A DNA stretch of 64,000 nucleotides from Mesorhizobium sp. AR07 (GTDB lineage: Bacteria; Pseudomonadota; Alphaproteobacteria; Rhizobiales; Rhizobiaceae): NCBI RefSeq assembly GCF_024746815.1, contig NZ_CP080525.1, forward strand, positions 5,822,501-5,886,500, read 5' to 3'. The translations under genes were made by a program, and so were the position numbers. The notes under the pieces were generated by a model. The model was not told the origin of the DNA. It made no database searches and saw nothing but the letters and a program-made list of their open reading frames with translations. How positions within the stretch are numbered: the first letter of the stretch is position 1; the number at the start of each line of letters is the position of its first letter. Positions 34,165 to 43,012 of this stretch are shown in pieces.

Positions 34165-35349
34165 ATGGAACAGTGCTGGCGCTGGTATGGACCGGACGAC
34201 CCGGTGACGCTCGATCATGTCAAGCAGGCGGGCGCGACGGGCATCGTATCGGCCCTGCACGACATCTATGACGGGCGCGCCTGGCCGCTCGAGAGCATTC
34301 TGGAGCGCAAGCGCATCATCGAGGCGGCAGGGCTGACCTGGTCGGTCGTCGAGAGCATTCCCGTCCACAATTCCTTCAAGATCGGCGCGCCGGAACGCGA
34401 GCGCTACGCCGGCTATTATCGCGACACGATCCGCGCGCTTGCCAAGGCCGGCATCGCCACGGTCTGCTACAATTTCATGCCCGTGGTCGACTGGACCCGC
34501 ACGGATCTGGCCTACCGGCTTCCGACGACGGGTTATGCGCTGCGCTTCGATGCGATCGATTTCGCGGCCTACGACCTGTTCGTGCTGAAGCGCAGGAATG
34601 CCGAGGCCGGCTACAGCGCCGCCCGCATTGCCGAAGCGGAAACGCGCCTGAAGGAATTGAGTGCCGAGAAGATCGACAGGATCGAGCGCAACCTGATCGC
34701 CGGCCTGCCGGCTACCGAGCGCAGCTACGACCGCGACAGTTTTCGCGAGGCCCTGGCGGACTACGATTCAATCGGGCCGAAGGAATTGCGCGACAATCTT
34801 GCCTGGTTCCTGCGCGAGATCATTCCGGTGGCCGAGCAGGAAGGGGTGCGCATGTGCATCCATCCCGACGATCCGCCCTTCTCACTCTACGGCCTGCCAC
34901 GCATCGTTTCGACCGCCGAGGATGCGCGTTTCATCCTCAACGCCGTCGAGAGCCCGGCCAATGGCCTGACTTTCTGCACCGGCTCCTATGGGACACGCGC
35001 CGACAACGACATCGTCGCCATGGTCAAGGAATTCGCCGACCGCATCCATTTCGCCCATCTGCGCAACATCACCATCGAGGAGGACGGCTCGTTTTATGAA
35101 GCCGAACATCTCGAGGGCGGCACCGACATGGCGCATGTCATCCTCGCTTTGATGCAGGAGGAGGCGCGCCGTCGCACGGAAGGGCGTGCCGACTGGCGCA
35201 TCCCGATGCGTCCGGATCATGGCCATCTGCTCGCCGACGATATCGGCAAGACCAGGATCAATCCCGGCTATTCGCTGATCGGCCGGCTGAAAGGCCTCGC
35301 CGAGCTGCGCGGCATCATGCGCGCGGTGGAGACGTTCGGACTGGCTTGA
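34165..35349 (+). CDS. uxuA: D-mannonate dehydratase
   Basis: A 394-residue enzyme converting D-mannonate to 2-keto-3-deoxy-D-gluconate in hexuronate catabolism. The start MEQCWRWYGPDDPVTLDHV is characteristic of UxuA and is preceded by AGAAGGAAA. Conserved segments include CYNFMPVVDWTRTDL, RMCIHPDDPPFSLYGLPRI and HFAHLRNI with metal-binding His/Cys/Asp residues, and RPDHGH near the C-terminus. Length is normal. It is divergent from its probable repressor and followed by 109 bp before the next unit. Confidence 0.95.
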   Translation: MEQCWRWYGPDDPVTLDHVKQAGATGIVSALHDIYDGRAWPLESILERKRIIEAAGLTWSVVESIPVHNSFKIGAPERERYAGYYRDTIRALAKAGIATVCYNFMPVVDWTRTDLAYRLPTTGYALRFDAIDFAAYDLFVLKRRNAEAGYSAARIAEAETRLKELSAEKIDRIERNLIAGLPATERSYDRDSFREALADYDSIGPKELRDNLAWFLREIIPVAEQEGVRMCIHPDDPPFSLYGLPRIVSTAEDARFILNAVESPANGLTFCTGSYGTRADNDIVAMVKEFADRIHFAHLRNITIEEDGSFYEAEHLEGGTDMAHVILALMQEEARRRTEGRADWRIPMRPDHGHLLADDIGKTRINPGYSLIGRLKGLAELRGIMRAVETFGLA

Positions 35350-35458
35350 AGCCCTGCAATCTCGGTTTGCATATGTAAAAGTTACTTGTCTATGTGAAAA
35401 TACCTGTTAGGAGTCGGCGGGCCGGGCGCATGCGCGGTTCAGGGAGGAATTGCCGGAT

Positions 35459-36607
35459 ATGACAAGACTGCGCGGTCTTGCGTGGGATCATCGACGCTGC
35501 TGGGGTCCGCTCGACGCCAGCGTCGGGCCGTATTGCGCTGGCAATCCTGGCCTCGAAATCGAATGGGATCGCCGCAGCCTCTATGAATTCGGCGAGGGCG
35601 CGCTCGGTCCGGTGCTCGCCACCTACGATCTCGTCGTCTTCGACCATCCCTTCATCGGCGACATCGCGCAGGGTCAGTTGATGGAGCCGTTCGACGCCCA
35701 TCTGTCGGGAGAGCAGATCCGCTTCTTCGAGCAGGATTCAGTTGGCGCGTCCTGGCGCTCCTACGAAAAGAACGGGCGCCAATGGGCGTTGCCGATCGAT
35801 GCCGCTTGCCAGGTCGCCTCCTACCGTCCTGATCTTCTGCAGCGCTACGGACCCGTGCCGCGCAGCCATGACGAGGTGCTCGAGATTGGCCGGCGGGCGC
35901 GCAAGGACGGGAAGTGGCTCGGCCTGCCCCTCGTGCCGACGGATGCCATGTGTCTGCTTTTGACGCTCGGCCATCCGCGGGAGGACGGCGAGCAATTCAT
36001 CGCAAAGGAAATGGTCGAGCAGGCCATCGGCCAGTTGCGCGACCTTGCGGCGCTGTCGCATCCGAACTCGCCGAAATGGAATCCGATCCGCTGCTACGAC
36101 CACATGATCGCGCATGACGATGTGGTCTATGTGCCGTTCGCCTTCGGCTATGTGAACTACGCCGCGAAAACCGACAGACCGTATCTGCGCTTTGCCGACG
36201 TGCCGACGCAGCACGCCGCCGGCGCCTTGCTCGGCGGTGCCGGCATCGGCGTCAGCGCCCAGTCGAAGCACAAGCAGGCCGCGATCGACTACGCGCTGTT
36301 CCTGTGCTCGCCCGAATTTCAGCGTGGCGACTATGTCAGGGCAGGCGGGCAGCCGGGATCGCTGGCCGCCTGGAAGGACGCCGCGGTCAACGATCTTTCC
36401 GGCAATTTCTTCAGCGCGACGCTGCGGACGATCGCCTCATCCTATCTGCGTCCGACGCATCCCGGTTTCATCGCCTTCTTCCGCGAATGCGCGCCGCATG
36501 CGGCGGCGGCCATCGCCGGCGACATGCCGGCGGACGAGCTCGCCGAACGCGTCAATCGCCGCTACCGCGAAACCAGGCAAGGCCAACCGCAACGGAGCGT
36601 TGCGTGA
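35459..36607 (+). CDS. Family 1 solute-binding-protein-like protein without signal peptide
   Basis: A 382-residue protein whose body resembles ABC solute-binding proteins of family 1 (YDLVVFDHPFIGDIAQGQLM, QSKHKQAAIDYALFLCSPEFQ). It begins MTRLRGLAWDHRRCWGPLDA, with no hydrophobic leader, so it should stay in the cytoplasm. GGGAGGA precedes the ATG at 35459; a TTG at 35450 adds nothing signal-like. Its stop overlaps the IclR start (TGATG). Coupling to a regulator suggests ligand sensing rather than transport. Two similar 11-mers (ATATGTAAAA and CTATGTGAAAA) lie upstream at about 35370-35400. Confidence 0.82.
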   Translation: MTRLRGLAWDHRRCWGPLDASVGPYCAGNPGLEIEWDRRSLYEFGEGALGPVLATYDLVVFDHPFIGDIAQGQLMEPFDAHLSGEQIRFFEQDSVGASWRSYEKNGRQWALPIDAACQVASYRPDLLQRYGPVPRSHDEVLEIGRRARKDGKWLGLPLVPTDAMCLLLTLGHPREDGEQFIAKEMVEQAIGQLRDLAALSHPNSPKWNPIRCYDHMIAHDDVVYVPFAFGYVNYAAKTDRPYLRFADVPTQHAAGALLGGAGIGVSAQSKHKQAAIDYALFLCSPEFQRGDYVRAGGQPGSLAAWKDAAVNDLSGNFFSATLRTIASSYLRPTHPGFIAFFRECAPHAAAAIAGDMPADELAERVNRRYRETRQGQPQRSVA

Positions 36608-37458
36608 TGGCCGCCAGCGTTGCAGAGGCGTTCGACGAGGGCGACAGCGGCCGCAACGGCTATCGCGTGCCGGCAGTGGAGAAGGCGCTCGACGTTCTCG
36701 AGTTCATGGCCGCCAGTACCGAAACGCTGACCCAGACCGAGATCGCGACCGGCCTCGGGCGCTCGATCCACGAAATCTACCGCATCCTGCTTTTGCTGGA
36801 GAAGCGCGGCTACATCTTCCGTACCCAATCGGACCGCTTCCGGCTGTCGCTGAAACTGTTCGAACTGGCGCACATGCATCCGCCGGTGAACCGGCTGGTC
36901 GAATGCGCGCTGCCGGTGATGCGCGAATTGACCGCCAATGCCGATCAGAGCTGCCACCTCGTGGTGCGCGAAGGACAGAACGCGCTGGTGGTGCTGCAGA
37001 TCGATTCACCGTTGCCGATGCGCTACTCGGTTGCGCTGGGCTCGCATTTTCCGATCCTCGAAACCAGCTCCGGCGCGGTGCTGCTTGCCCATTCGAACCG
37101 GGCCGAGCGCGAGCGCATCGTCGAGCGCATCGTCGTTGCCGGCGAAGGCCAGGGCACGCGGGCGGAAATCGAAGCGCGGCTGAACGACGTTGCAAGGCTC
37201 GGCTACGAGATGCGCGCCTCATTGGCCGTCGAGGCTTGCACCAACATCTCGATGCCGGTGCGCGATCACACCGGCGCCGTCATCGCCGCGCTCACGGTGC
37301 CGCTGCTGCCGCAGAAGGCGGCGCGGTTCGACCGCGAAACGGTTTTCGAACGGGCCCGGTCCGCCGCCGAAAAGATATCGGCGGCACTCGGCTGGGGCGA
37401 ACCCGCCACCTCTTCACGTGCCGACCCGGAACGGCGGGACTACCCGTTCAGCGATTAA
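36607..37458 (+). CDS. IclR-family transcriptional regulator
   Basis: A 283-residue IclR protein: winged helix at about residues 20-85 (VPAVEKALDVLEFMA, LTQTEIATGLGRSIHEIYR) and a C-terminal ligand domain (LRM-type SCHLVVREGQNALVVLQI, YEMRASLAVEACTNISMPV). It is translationally coupled to the binding-protein-like gene and starts 29 bp before the transporter gene, so it likely controls region E, sensing a pathway intermediate. Confidence 0.92.
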   Translation: MAASVAEAFDEGDSGRNGYRVPAVEKALDVLEFMAASTETLTQTEIATGLGRSIHEIYRILLLLEKRGYIFRTQSDRFRLSLKLFELAHMHPPVNRLVECALPVMRELTANADQSCHLVVREGQNALVVLQIDSPLPMRYSVALGSHFPILETSSGAVLLAHSNRAERERIVERIVVAGEGQGTRAEIEARLNDVARLGYEMRASLAVEACTNISMPVRDHTGAVIAALTVPLLPQKAARFDRETVFERARSAAEKISAALGWGEPATSSRADPERRDYPFSD

Positions 37459-37486
37459 CAAGAGCGATAAACCTGGGAGAAGAAAC

Positions 37487-38518
37487 ATGTATTGGTCCAA
37501 GTCATTCCTGTTTGCATCCGCGGCCGTGCTGGCCTTGAGCACGGCAGCCACGCATGCCGAGAACATGCCCAAGCGCATCGGCTACGTCACCAACTACGCC
37601 ACCCATGAGTGGTATCAGAATGTCATCAAGGGCATGAAGGCTCACGGCAAGGAACTCGGCATCGAGGTCGAGGTACAGGACGCCAATCTCGACATATCCA
37701 AGCAGGTCTCCGCGGCCGAAGACTTCATCGCCAAGGGCGTTGATGTGCTGATTATCACCCCGGTGAATGAGGAAGGTGTGGTGCCGCTGCTGCGCCAAGC
37801 CAAAGCTGCCAACATCCCGGTGGTGCTTGAAGGCAACCCGGTCAAGGGCATGACCACGATGGTTGCCATCTGCGACTATGACACCGGCTATTTCTCCGGC
37901 GTCGAGGCCGGCAAATATGCCAAGGAAAAGCTCGGCGGCGTTGCCAAGGTGATGAATGTCGGCCTGCCGCTGCTGTCCGCCACGGTATTGCGCTCGCACG
38001 GCTTCATGGACGGGCTGAAGACCATCATCCCTGACGCCGTCATGGTCCACGACCTCGACGGCGGCGGCAATCCGGATCGCGCGCTCGAAGTGTCTTCGGC
38101 GGCACTGGCCAAGAACGCCGACATCAACATCATCTACGGCATCAACGATTCATCCTCGCTCGGCGGCCTGCAAGCCTGGAAGGCGGCCGGCAAGTCGCAG
38201 GATGGCCTGTTGACCGTCGGCACCGGCGGCGAGGGACTTGCCTTCATCAACGCGATGCAGAACGAGCCCTCCTACCGCATCGAAGCCGCGATGTTCCCTG
38301 AAAAGGAAGGCTTTACGGCCATCGATGCGGCGGTGAAGCTGTTCAACAACGAGCAAGTGCCGGAGCACATCGTCAGCCCGACCGCGCCGATGAATGGCGA
38401 GGACTGGAAGAAGTTCTACGATTACGACGGCACCACCCGCACGATCAAATGGGATGCCGTCAACGCCCTGCAGCCGCCGGCAAAGTGCATGAAGACCTCG
38501 GCCGACCTGAAGAAATAA
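37487..38518 (+). CDS. Sugar ABC transporter periplasmic binding protein (ribose-type)
   Basis: A 343-residue Peripla_BP_4 protein with a Sec signal peptide (residues 1-24, ending ATHA before ENMPK). The mature start IGYVTNYATHEWYQNVIKG and the DYDTGYFSGVEAGKYA and GINDSSSLGGLQAW segments are typical of the ribose/xylose class. GGGAGAAGAAAC precedes the ATG. It is the first gene of an importer with the usual permease, ATPase, permease order downstream. Confidence 0.93.
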   Translation: MYWSKSFLFASAAVLALSTAATHAENMPKRIGYVTNYATHEWYQNVIKGMKAHGKELGIEVEVQDANLDISKQVSAAEDFIAKGVDVLIITPVNEEGVVPLLRQAKAANIPVVLEGNPVKGMTTMVAICDYDTGYFSGVEAGKYAKEKLGGVAKVMNVGLPLLSATVLRSHGFMDGLKTIIPDAVMVHDLDGGGNPDRALEVSSAALAKNADINIIYGINDSSSLGGLQAWKAAGKSQDGLLTVGTGGEGLAFINAMQNEPSYRIEAAMFPEKEGFTAIDAAVKLFNNEQVPEHIVSPTAPMNGEDWKKFYDYDGTTRTIKWDAVNALQPPAKCMKTSADLKK

Positions 38519-38533
38519 GATTGGTCGACATTT

Positions 38534-38558
38534 GCCCTTCCCGCGTCGCGGGAAGGGC
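38534..38558. other. Strong hairpin between binding-protein and permease genes
   Basis: GCCCTTCCCGC and GCGGGAAGGGC form an 11-bp perfect stem with a 3-nt loop, 16 bases after the stop. There is no T tail, so it probably protects the 3' end of the binding-protein message and lowers expression of the membrane genes rather than ending transcription. Confidence 0.7.
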
Positions 38559-38639
38559 GGACAGTCATGTGCTGCTGACGGCATGGACAAGGCGTCGGGT
38601 TGCGGCGCCTGATGCAAAGCGGCTCGGGAATGGACTGAA

Positions 38640-39623
38640 ATGAGCGAGCTTACACACGCCTCCGCGCCGAAGCGTTTTATCGGCGGCCAGCTTCTGGGCA
38701 GCAGCCAGCTCGTGCTGGGCGTCATCCTGGCTGTGCTGTGCATCGCCATCTCGATCGCCGCGCCGCAATTCTATTCGGAGGCCAACATCATCGCCATCCT
38801 GCGCCAATGCGCGCTGGTGCTGATCGTCGCCTCGGGCATGACCATGCTCATCATCACCGCCGAGGTCGACCTGTCGGTCGGCGCGTCGCTCGCCTTTGTC
38901 GGCTGCATCGGCATGGCCGTGCTCAATTCGACCCACAGCCTGGCGCTCGCCATGCTGGCGGCACTCGCCTTTGCCGGCGGTGTCGGCCTGTTCAACGGGC
39001 TGGTCGTCACCAGGCTCAGGGTGAACTCGCTCATCGCCACCATCGGCACGATGATGATGCTGCAGGGCGGCGTCTATCTGTTCACGCGCGAGGCGGTACA
39101 GAACCACAACCAGCTGACCAGCTTCACCGATCTCGGCGCCGGCTATGTCGGCGTGGTGCCGGTGCCCGTCATCCTGGCGGCACTGATTTTCGCGGTTGCC
39201 TATGTGACGCTGCGCTTCACCACGCTCGGCCGGTATCTCTACGCGGTCGGCGCCAATGAAAAAGCGGTGCGCCTGTCCGGCGTGCGTTCCGAACGCCTCA
39301 AGTTGTTTGCCTTCGTCGTCACAGGCCTGTGTGTCGGCGTCGCCGGCATGATCCTGTCGTCGCTGATGAATGCCGGCCAGCCGACCGCCGGGCGCGGCTT
39401 CGAGCTGACGGTGATCGCCGCCGTCATCCTTGGCGGCACCAGCCTGCTCGGCGGCCGCGGCTCGCTGTTCGGCACCTTGCTCGGCGTGCTGGTGCTGAAG
39501 GTGATCGATAACGGCATCATCATTCTCGGCTGGAACCAGGATCTGCAAATGGTGGTGCCAGGCGTCGTCATCATCCTGGCAACTTATCTCGACATCATCC
39601 GGAACAGAGCCAATGTCCGTTGA
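38640..39623 (+). CDS. Sugar ABC transporter permease (RbsC-type)
   Basis: A 327-residue inner-membrane permease with eight or more hydrophobic segments, VASGMTMLIITAEVDLSVGA, LVVTRLRVNSLIATIGTMMM and VIAAVILGGTSLLGGRGS being family marks. It overlaps the ATPase gene by 11 bases. It forms the channel with the permease at 41209. Confidence 0.93.
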   Translation: MSELTHASAPKRFIGGQLLGSSQLVLGVILAVLCIAISIAAPQFYSEANIIAILRQCALVLIVASGMTMLIITAEVDLSVGASLAFVGCIGMAVLNSTHSLALAMLAALAFAGGVGLFNGLVVTRLRVNSLIATIGTMMMLQGGVYLFTREAVQNHNQLTSFTDLGAGYVGVVPVPVILAALIFAVAYVTLRFTTLGRYLYAVGANEKAVRLSGVRSERLKLFAFVVTGLCVGVAGMILSSLMNAGQPTAGRGFELTVIAAVILGGTSLLGGRGSLFGTLLGVLVLKVIDNGIIILGWNQDLQMVVPGVVIILATYLDIIRNRANVR

Positions 39624-41145
39624 TTTCCTGCATCCTGGCGAAGGCGCGGCCATCGACACGAATGTGCCGGCGCTGGAGCTGCGCGGTATCGACAAGCGCT
39701 TCCCGGGCGTCGTGGCGCTGGACGCTGTCGACTTCACCCTGGAGCCGGGCAAGATTCATGCCTTGATGGGCGAGAACGGCGCCGGCAAGTCGACGCTGAT
39801 CAAGATCATGGCCGGCGTCTACGACAAGGATGCCGGCAGCATCCGCATGCGCGGACGCGAGGTCGACATCAAGTCGCCGCGCGACAGCCTGAAAGAGGGC
39901 ATCAAGGTCGTATTCCAGGAGATCGCGCTGATCTCCGAGTTCACCGTTGCCGAAAACATCTTCCTCGAAGGCTATCCGACCGGCAGAGCCGGTTCGATCG
40001 ACTGGAAGAAGATCCGCGCCGATGCAGCAGCACTTTTCAACCGCATCGGCTTCAACGTCGATCCGGCGGCACGCACGGGGTCGCTGCCGGTCAGCCAGCA
40101 GCAGATGGTCGAGATCGCCCGTGCGCTCGCCCACGAAGCCCGCGTCGTGGTGATGGACGAGCCGACTTCCTCGCTGACGCCGAACGAAGTCTCGCTGCTG
40201 TTCACCGTCATCCGCCGGCTGGCCACCCTCGGCATCGCGGTGGTCTATGTCAGCCACAAGCTCGACGAAGTGTTTGAGATCGCCGACACGGTAACGGTGC
40301 TGCGCGACGGCCGCCACATCTCGACCAGGCTGATCGGCGAGCACACCAACGACACGCTGATCCAGGACATGATCGGCCGGCGCATCGACAACCTGTTTCC
40401 CCGCCAGCGCGGCGCGGCGGGCAGTAAGGTCGCCCTATCCGTGGACAAGCTCAGCACGGCGAGGAAGCTGAACGACATCTCCTTCGAGGCACGCGCCGGC
40501 GAGGTCCTCGGTTTCTTCGGATTGATGGGCGCGGGCCGCACGGAACTCGCCAAGGCGATCGTCGGTTACGATCCGATCACTTCGGGCACGATAACGGTCG
40601 ACGGCAGCCGGCTGGTTCCGCATGACACGCGCACCGGCGTCAAGCTTGGCATCGGTCTGCTCACCGAGGACCGCAAGAGCGAAGGCCTGATGGGCGAGCT
40701 GCCCGTCTACCAGAACGCCAGCCTCGCCTCGCTGGGCACTTTTGCCCGCATGGGGTTTATCGACAAGGCGAAAGAACATCGGGCGGTGCAGGATTATGTC
40801 GACCGCTTCCGCATCAAGACCCCCAGCCTGTTCCAGCAGGTGAAGAACCTGTCGGGCGGCAATCAGCAGAAGGTGCTGATCTCGCGCTGGCTGATGCGCG
40901 GCCTGAAGGTGATCGTCGTCGACGAGCCGACCCGCGGCATCGATGTCGGCGCCAAGTCGGAGATCTTCGCGCTGATCGACCGGCTCGCCGGCGAAGGGCT
41001 GGCGGTCGTCATGATGACGTCCGAGATGCCCGAACTGCTCGGTCTCTCCGATCGGATCGCGGTGATGTGCGAAGGCCGGCTCACCGCGATCATGTCGCGC
41101 GACGAAGCCACCCAGGAGAAGATCCTCAATGCGGCGATCGGCTAA
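39613..41145 (+). CDS. Sugar ABC transporter ATPase, two nucleotide-binding domains
   Basis: A 510-residue RbsA/MglA-type ATPase. Domain 1: Walker A GENGAGKST, Walker B VVMDEPTSSLTP, with the signature replaced by LPVSQQQMVEIARAL. Domain 2: degenerate P-loop GLMGAGRTEL, signature LSGGNQQKVLISRW and intact Walker B VVDEPTRGIDVG. Unlike the ATPase at 3188 it keeps Glu in the second Walker B. It lies between the two permease genes of the same importer. Confidence 0.95.
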   Translation: MSVDFLHPGEGAAIDTNVPALELRGIDKRFPGVVALDAVDFTLEPGKIHALMGENGAGKSTLIKIMAGVYDKDAGSIRMRGREVDIKSPRDSLKEGIKVVFQEIALISEFTVAENIFLEGYPTGRAGSIDWKKIRADAAALFNRIGFNVDPAARTGSLPVSQQQMVEIARALAHEARVVVMDEPTSSLTPNEVSLLFTVIRRLATLGIAVVYVSHKLDEVFEIADTVTVLRDGRHISTRLIGEHTNDTLIQDMIGRRIDNLFPRQRGAAGSKVALSVDKLSTARKLNDISFEARAGEVLGFFGLMGAGRTELAKAIVGYDPITSGTITVDGSRLVPHDTRTGVKLGIGLLTEDRKSEGLMGELPVYQNASLASLGTFARMGFIDKAKEHRAVQDYVDRFRIKTPSLFQQVKNLSGGNQQKVLISRWLMRGLKVIVVDEPTRGIDVGAKSEIFALIDRLAGEGLAVVMMTSEMPELLGLSDRIAVMCEGRLTAIMSRDEATQEKILNAAIG

Positions 41146-41208
41146 GACCATGACGCTTCGCGACATCGCTTCCTGCGATCCAGTCCTCCTTTTGGAAGGG
41201 AGCAAGCG

Positions 41209-42204
41209 ATGAGCCTTGCCAGCACCGCTTCCGTGAAAACCCCGCCGTCCCTGCTGGCGCGGCTCTTTGCCCGCCAGGAGCTGGCGCTGCTGGTCTGCCT
41301 CATCCTGGTGATCGTGTTCTTTTCCGTCACGGCGGAGAATTTCTTCTCCGTGCGCAACATGACCAACGTGCTCGGGCAGGCTTCGCTCGCGCTCACCGCC
41401 GGCATCGGCTGCGCCATCGTCTTCATTTCGGGCGAGGTCGACATCTCGATCGGCTCGCTGCTGGCGACCATCGCCCTGCCGCTGATCATCATCATGAACG
41501 ACACCAACTCGCTGCTGCTCGGCGTCAGCGGCGCGTTGCTGTTCGGCCTGATCATCGGTGCGGTGAACGGCTATCTCACCGCCTATGCCGGTATCAACTC
41601 GCTGATCGTGACGCTGGGCACGATGTTCATCATGCGCGGCGGCGTCTATCTCTATACCGGCCAGCGCGCCATTCCCGACGCCGCCAGCCTCGACAGCTTC
41701 ATCGCCCTGTCGGATGGCCGCCTGTTCAACATCATCCCGTATTCGGCTGTCATCGCCATCGTCCTGCTCGCCGCCTTCGCCTACATGATGCGGCATCGGC
41801 CGTTCGGGCGGCAGATTTATGCCGTCGGCGGCAATCCGGAAGTGGCGCGGCTGGCGGGCTACGATGTGCGGCGCGTCAAATTCATCTGTTTCATCATCAG
41901 CTCGCTGCTGGCGACGGTCGCCGGCATCATCCTGGCAGCGCGCGTCGGCTCGGCGCAGCATACGGCCGGATTGAATTTCGAGTTCCAGGTCGTCGCCGCG
42001 ACGGTGCTGGGCGGGGTGAGCCTCGCCGGCGGCATCGGCAGCCTGACCGGCATGGCGCTCGGCGTGCTGATCCTGCAGTTCCTGTCCAACGGCCTGCGCG
42101 GGCTTGGGCTGCCGACCGAATGGCAGCTGGTCATCACCGGCATGATCATCATCGCCGCGGTCGCCTTTGACGAAGCAAAGCGCCGGCGCGCGATTGGAGG
42201 CTGA
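41209..42204 (+). CDS. Sugar ABC transporter permease (second RbsC-type)
   Basis: A 331-residue permease with AGIGCAIVFISGEVDISIGS and VVAATVLGGVSLAGGIGS as family marks. GGAAGGGAG precedes the ATG. It ends one base before the next gene, so the enzyme genes downstream are probably on the same transcript. Confidence 0.93.
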   Translation: MSLASTASVKTPPSLLARLFARQELALLVCLILVIVFFSVTAENFFSVRNMTNVLGQASLALTAGIGCAIVFISGEVDISIGSLLATIALPLIIIMNDTNSLLLGVSGALLFGLIIGAVNGYLTAYAGINSLIVTLGTMFIMRGGVYLYTGQRAIPDAASLDSFIALSDGRLFNIIPYSAVIAIVLLAAFAYMMRHRPFGRQIYAVGGNPEVARLAGYDVRRVKFICFIISSLLATVAGIILAARVGSAQHTAGLNFEFQVVAATVLGGVSLAGGIGSLTGMALGVLILQFLSNGLRGLGLPTEWQLVITGMIIIAAVAFDEAKRRRAIGG

Positions 42205-42205
42205 C

Positions 42206-42991
42206 ATGGCTCGTCTTGAAGGAAAAATCGCCGTCATCACCGGCGCCGCCGACGGCATCGGCCATGCGATCGCAGAGGCGATGGCACGGGAAGGCGCGCA
42301 CGTCTTCCTCGGCGATATCGCCGACAGCGCGGGCGAAGAGTTCGCCGCGGCATTGCGCGCGGCCGGCCACCGCGCCGACTATGTGCATTGCGACGTGTCG
42401 CAGGAGGCCGACATCATCGGCCTCATCGACAGCGCCGTCAAAAAGACCGGACGGCTCGAGGTGATGGTCAACAACGCGGCCATCGCCATTGGCGGCATGC
42501 CGGTGCACGAGATGACCGACGAGCAGTGGCACCGGCTGATCGCCGTCAACCTGACCAGCGTGTTTCGCGGCTGCAAATACGCGCTGCCGCACATGATCGC
42601 GCAGAAGTCCGGCTCGATCATCAACATGGCCTCGGCGCAGGGCCATATCGGCCTCGACGGCTGGACCGCCTATGCCGGCGCCAAGGGCGCGGTAATGGCG
42701 ATGACGCGCCAGATGGCGGTCGAGTTCGGCCCGATGAACATCCGCGTCAACTCGATCTCGCCGGGCACCATCAACACGCCGATGAACGACAGGCTGATCA
42801 AGGAGATCGGTGGCAACCTCGCCAGGGCCTGGGTCAAGATGCATCCGCTCGGCCGCATCGGCGAGCCTTCCGAAGTGGCGGAGGCCGCAATCTACCTCGC
42901 CTCCGATGCCGCCGGCTTCACCACCGGCACCGATCTGCGCGTCGACGGCGGCCTGACCGCGGCACCCCGCTACGTTCCTGAACTGCTTTGA
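42206..42991 (+). CDS. Short-chain dehydrogenase (probable sugar 1-dehydrogenase)
   Basis: A 261-residue SDR with TGAADGIGHA, NNAAIAIGG, catalytic NMASAQGHIG and YAGAK, and the C-terminal DLRVDGGLTAAP. TTGGAGG precedes the ATG. It follows the importer directly. With an aldose-epimerase-like protein and an SMP-30 lactonase in the same unit, oxidation of an aldose to a lactone is the likely role, but the family is broad. Confidence 0.88.
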   Translation: MARLEGKIAVITGAADGIGHAIAEAMAREGAHVFLGDIADSAGEEFAAALRAAGHRADYVHCDVSQEADIIGLIDSAVKKTGRLEVMVNNAAIAIGGMPVHEMTDEQWHRLIAVNLTSVFRGCKYALPHMIAQKSGSIINMASAQGHIGLDGWTAYAGAKGAVMAMTRQMAVEFGPMNIRVNSISPGTINTPMNDRLIKEIGGNLARAWVKMHPLGRIGEPSEVAEAAIYLASDAAGFTTGTDLRVDGGLTAAPRYVPELL

Positions 42992-43012
42992 CAACACGAA
43001 ACGAGACATGAA

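Noticed and set aside
35370..35400. ATATGTAAAA / CTATGTGAAAA direct repeats as an operator of the TAAC-N6-GTTA family (contains GTTAC)
   Set aside because: The left TAAC half and the 6-bp spacing are missing; these may be IclR sites but were not strong enough to list as a separate feature.
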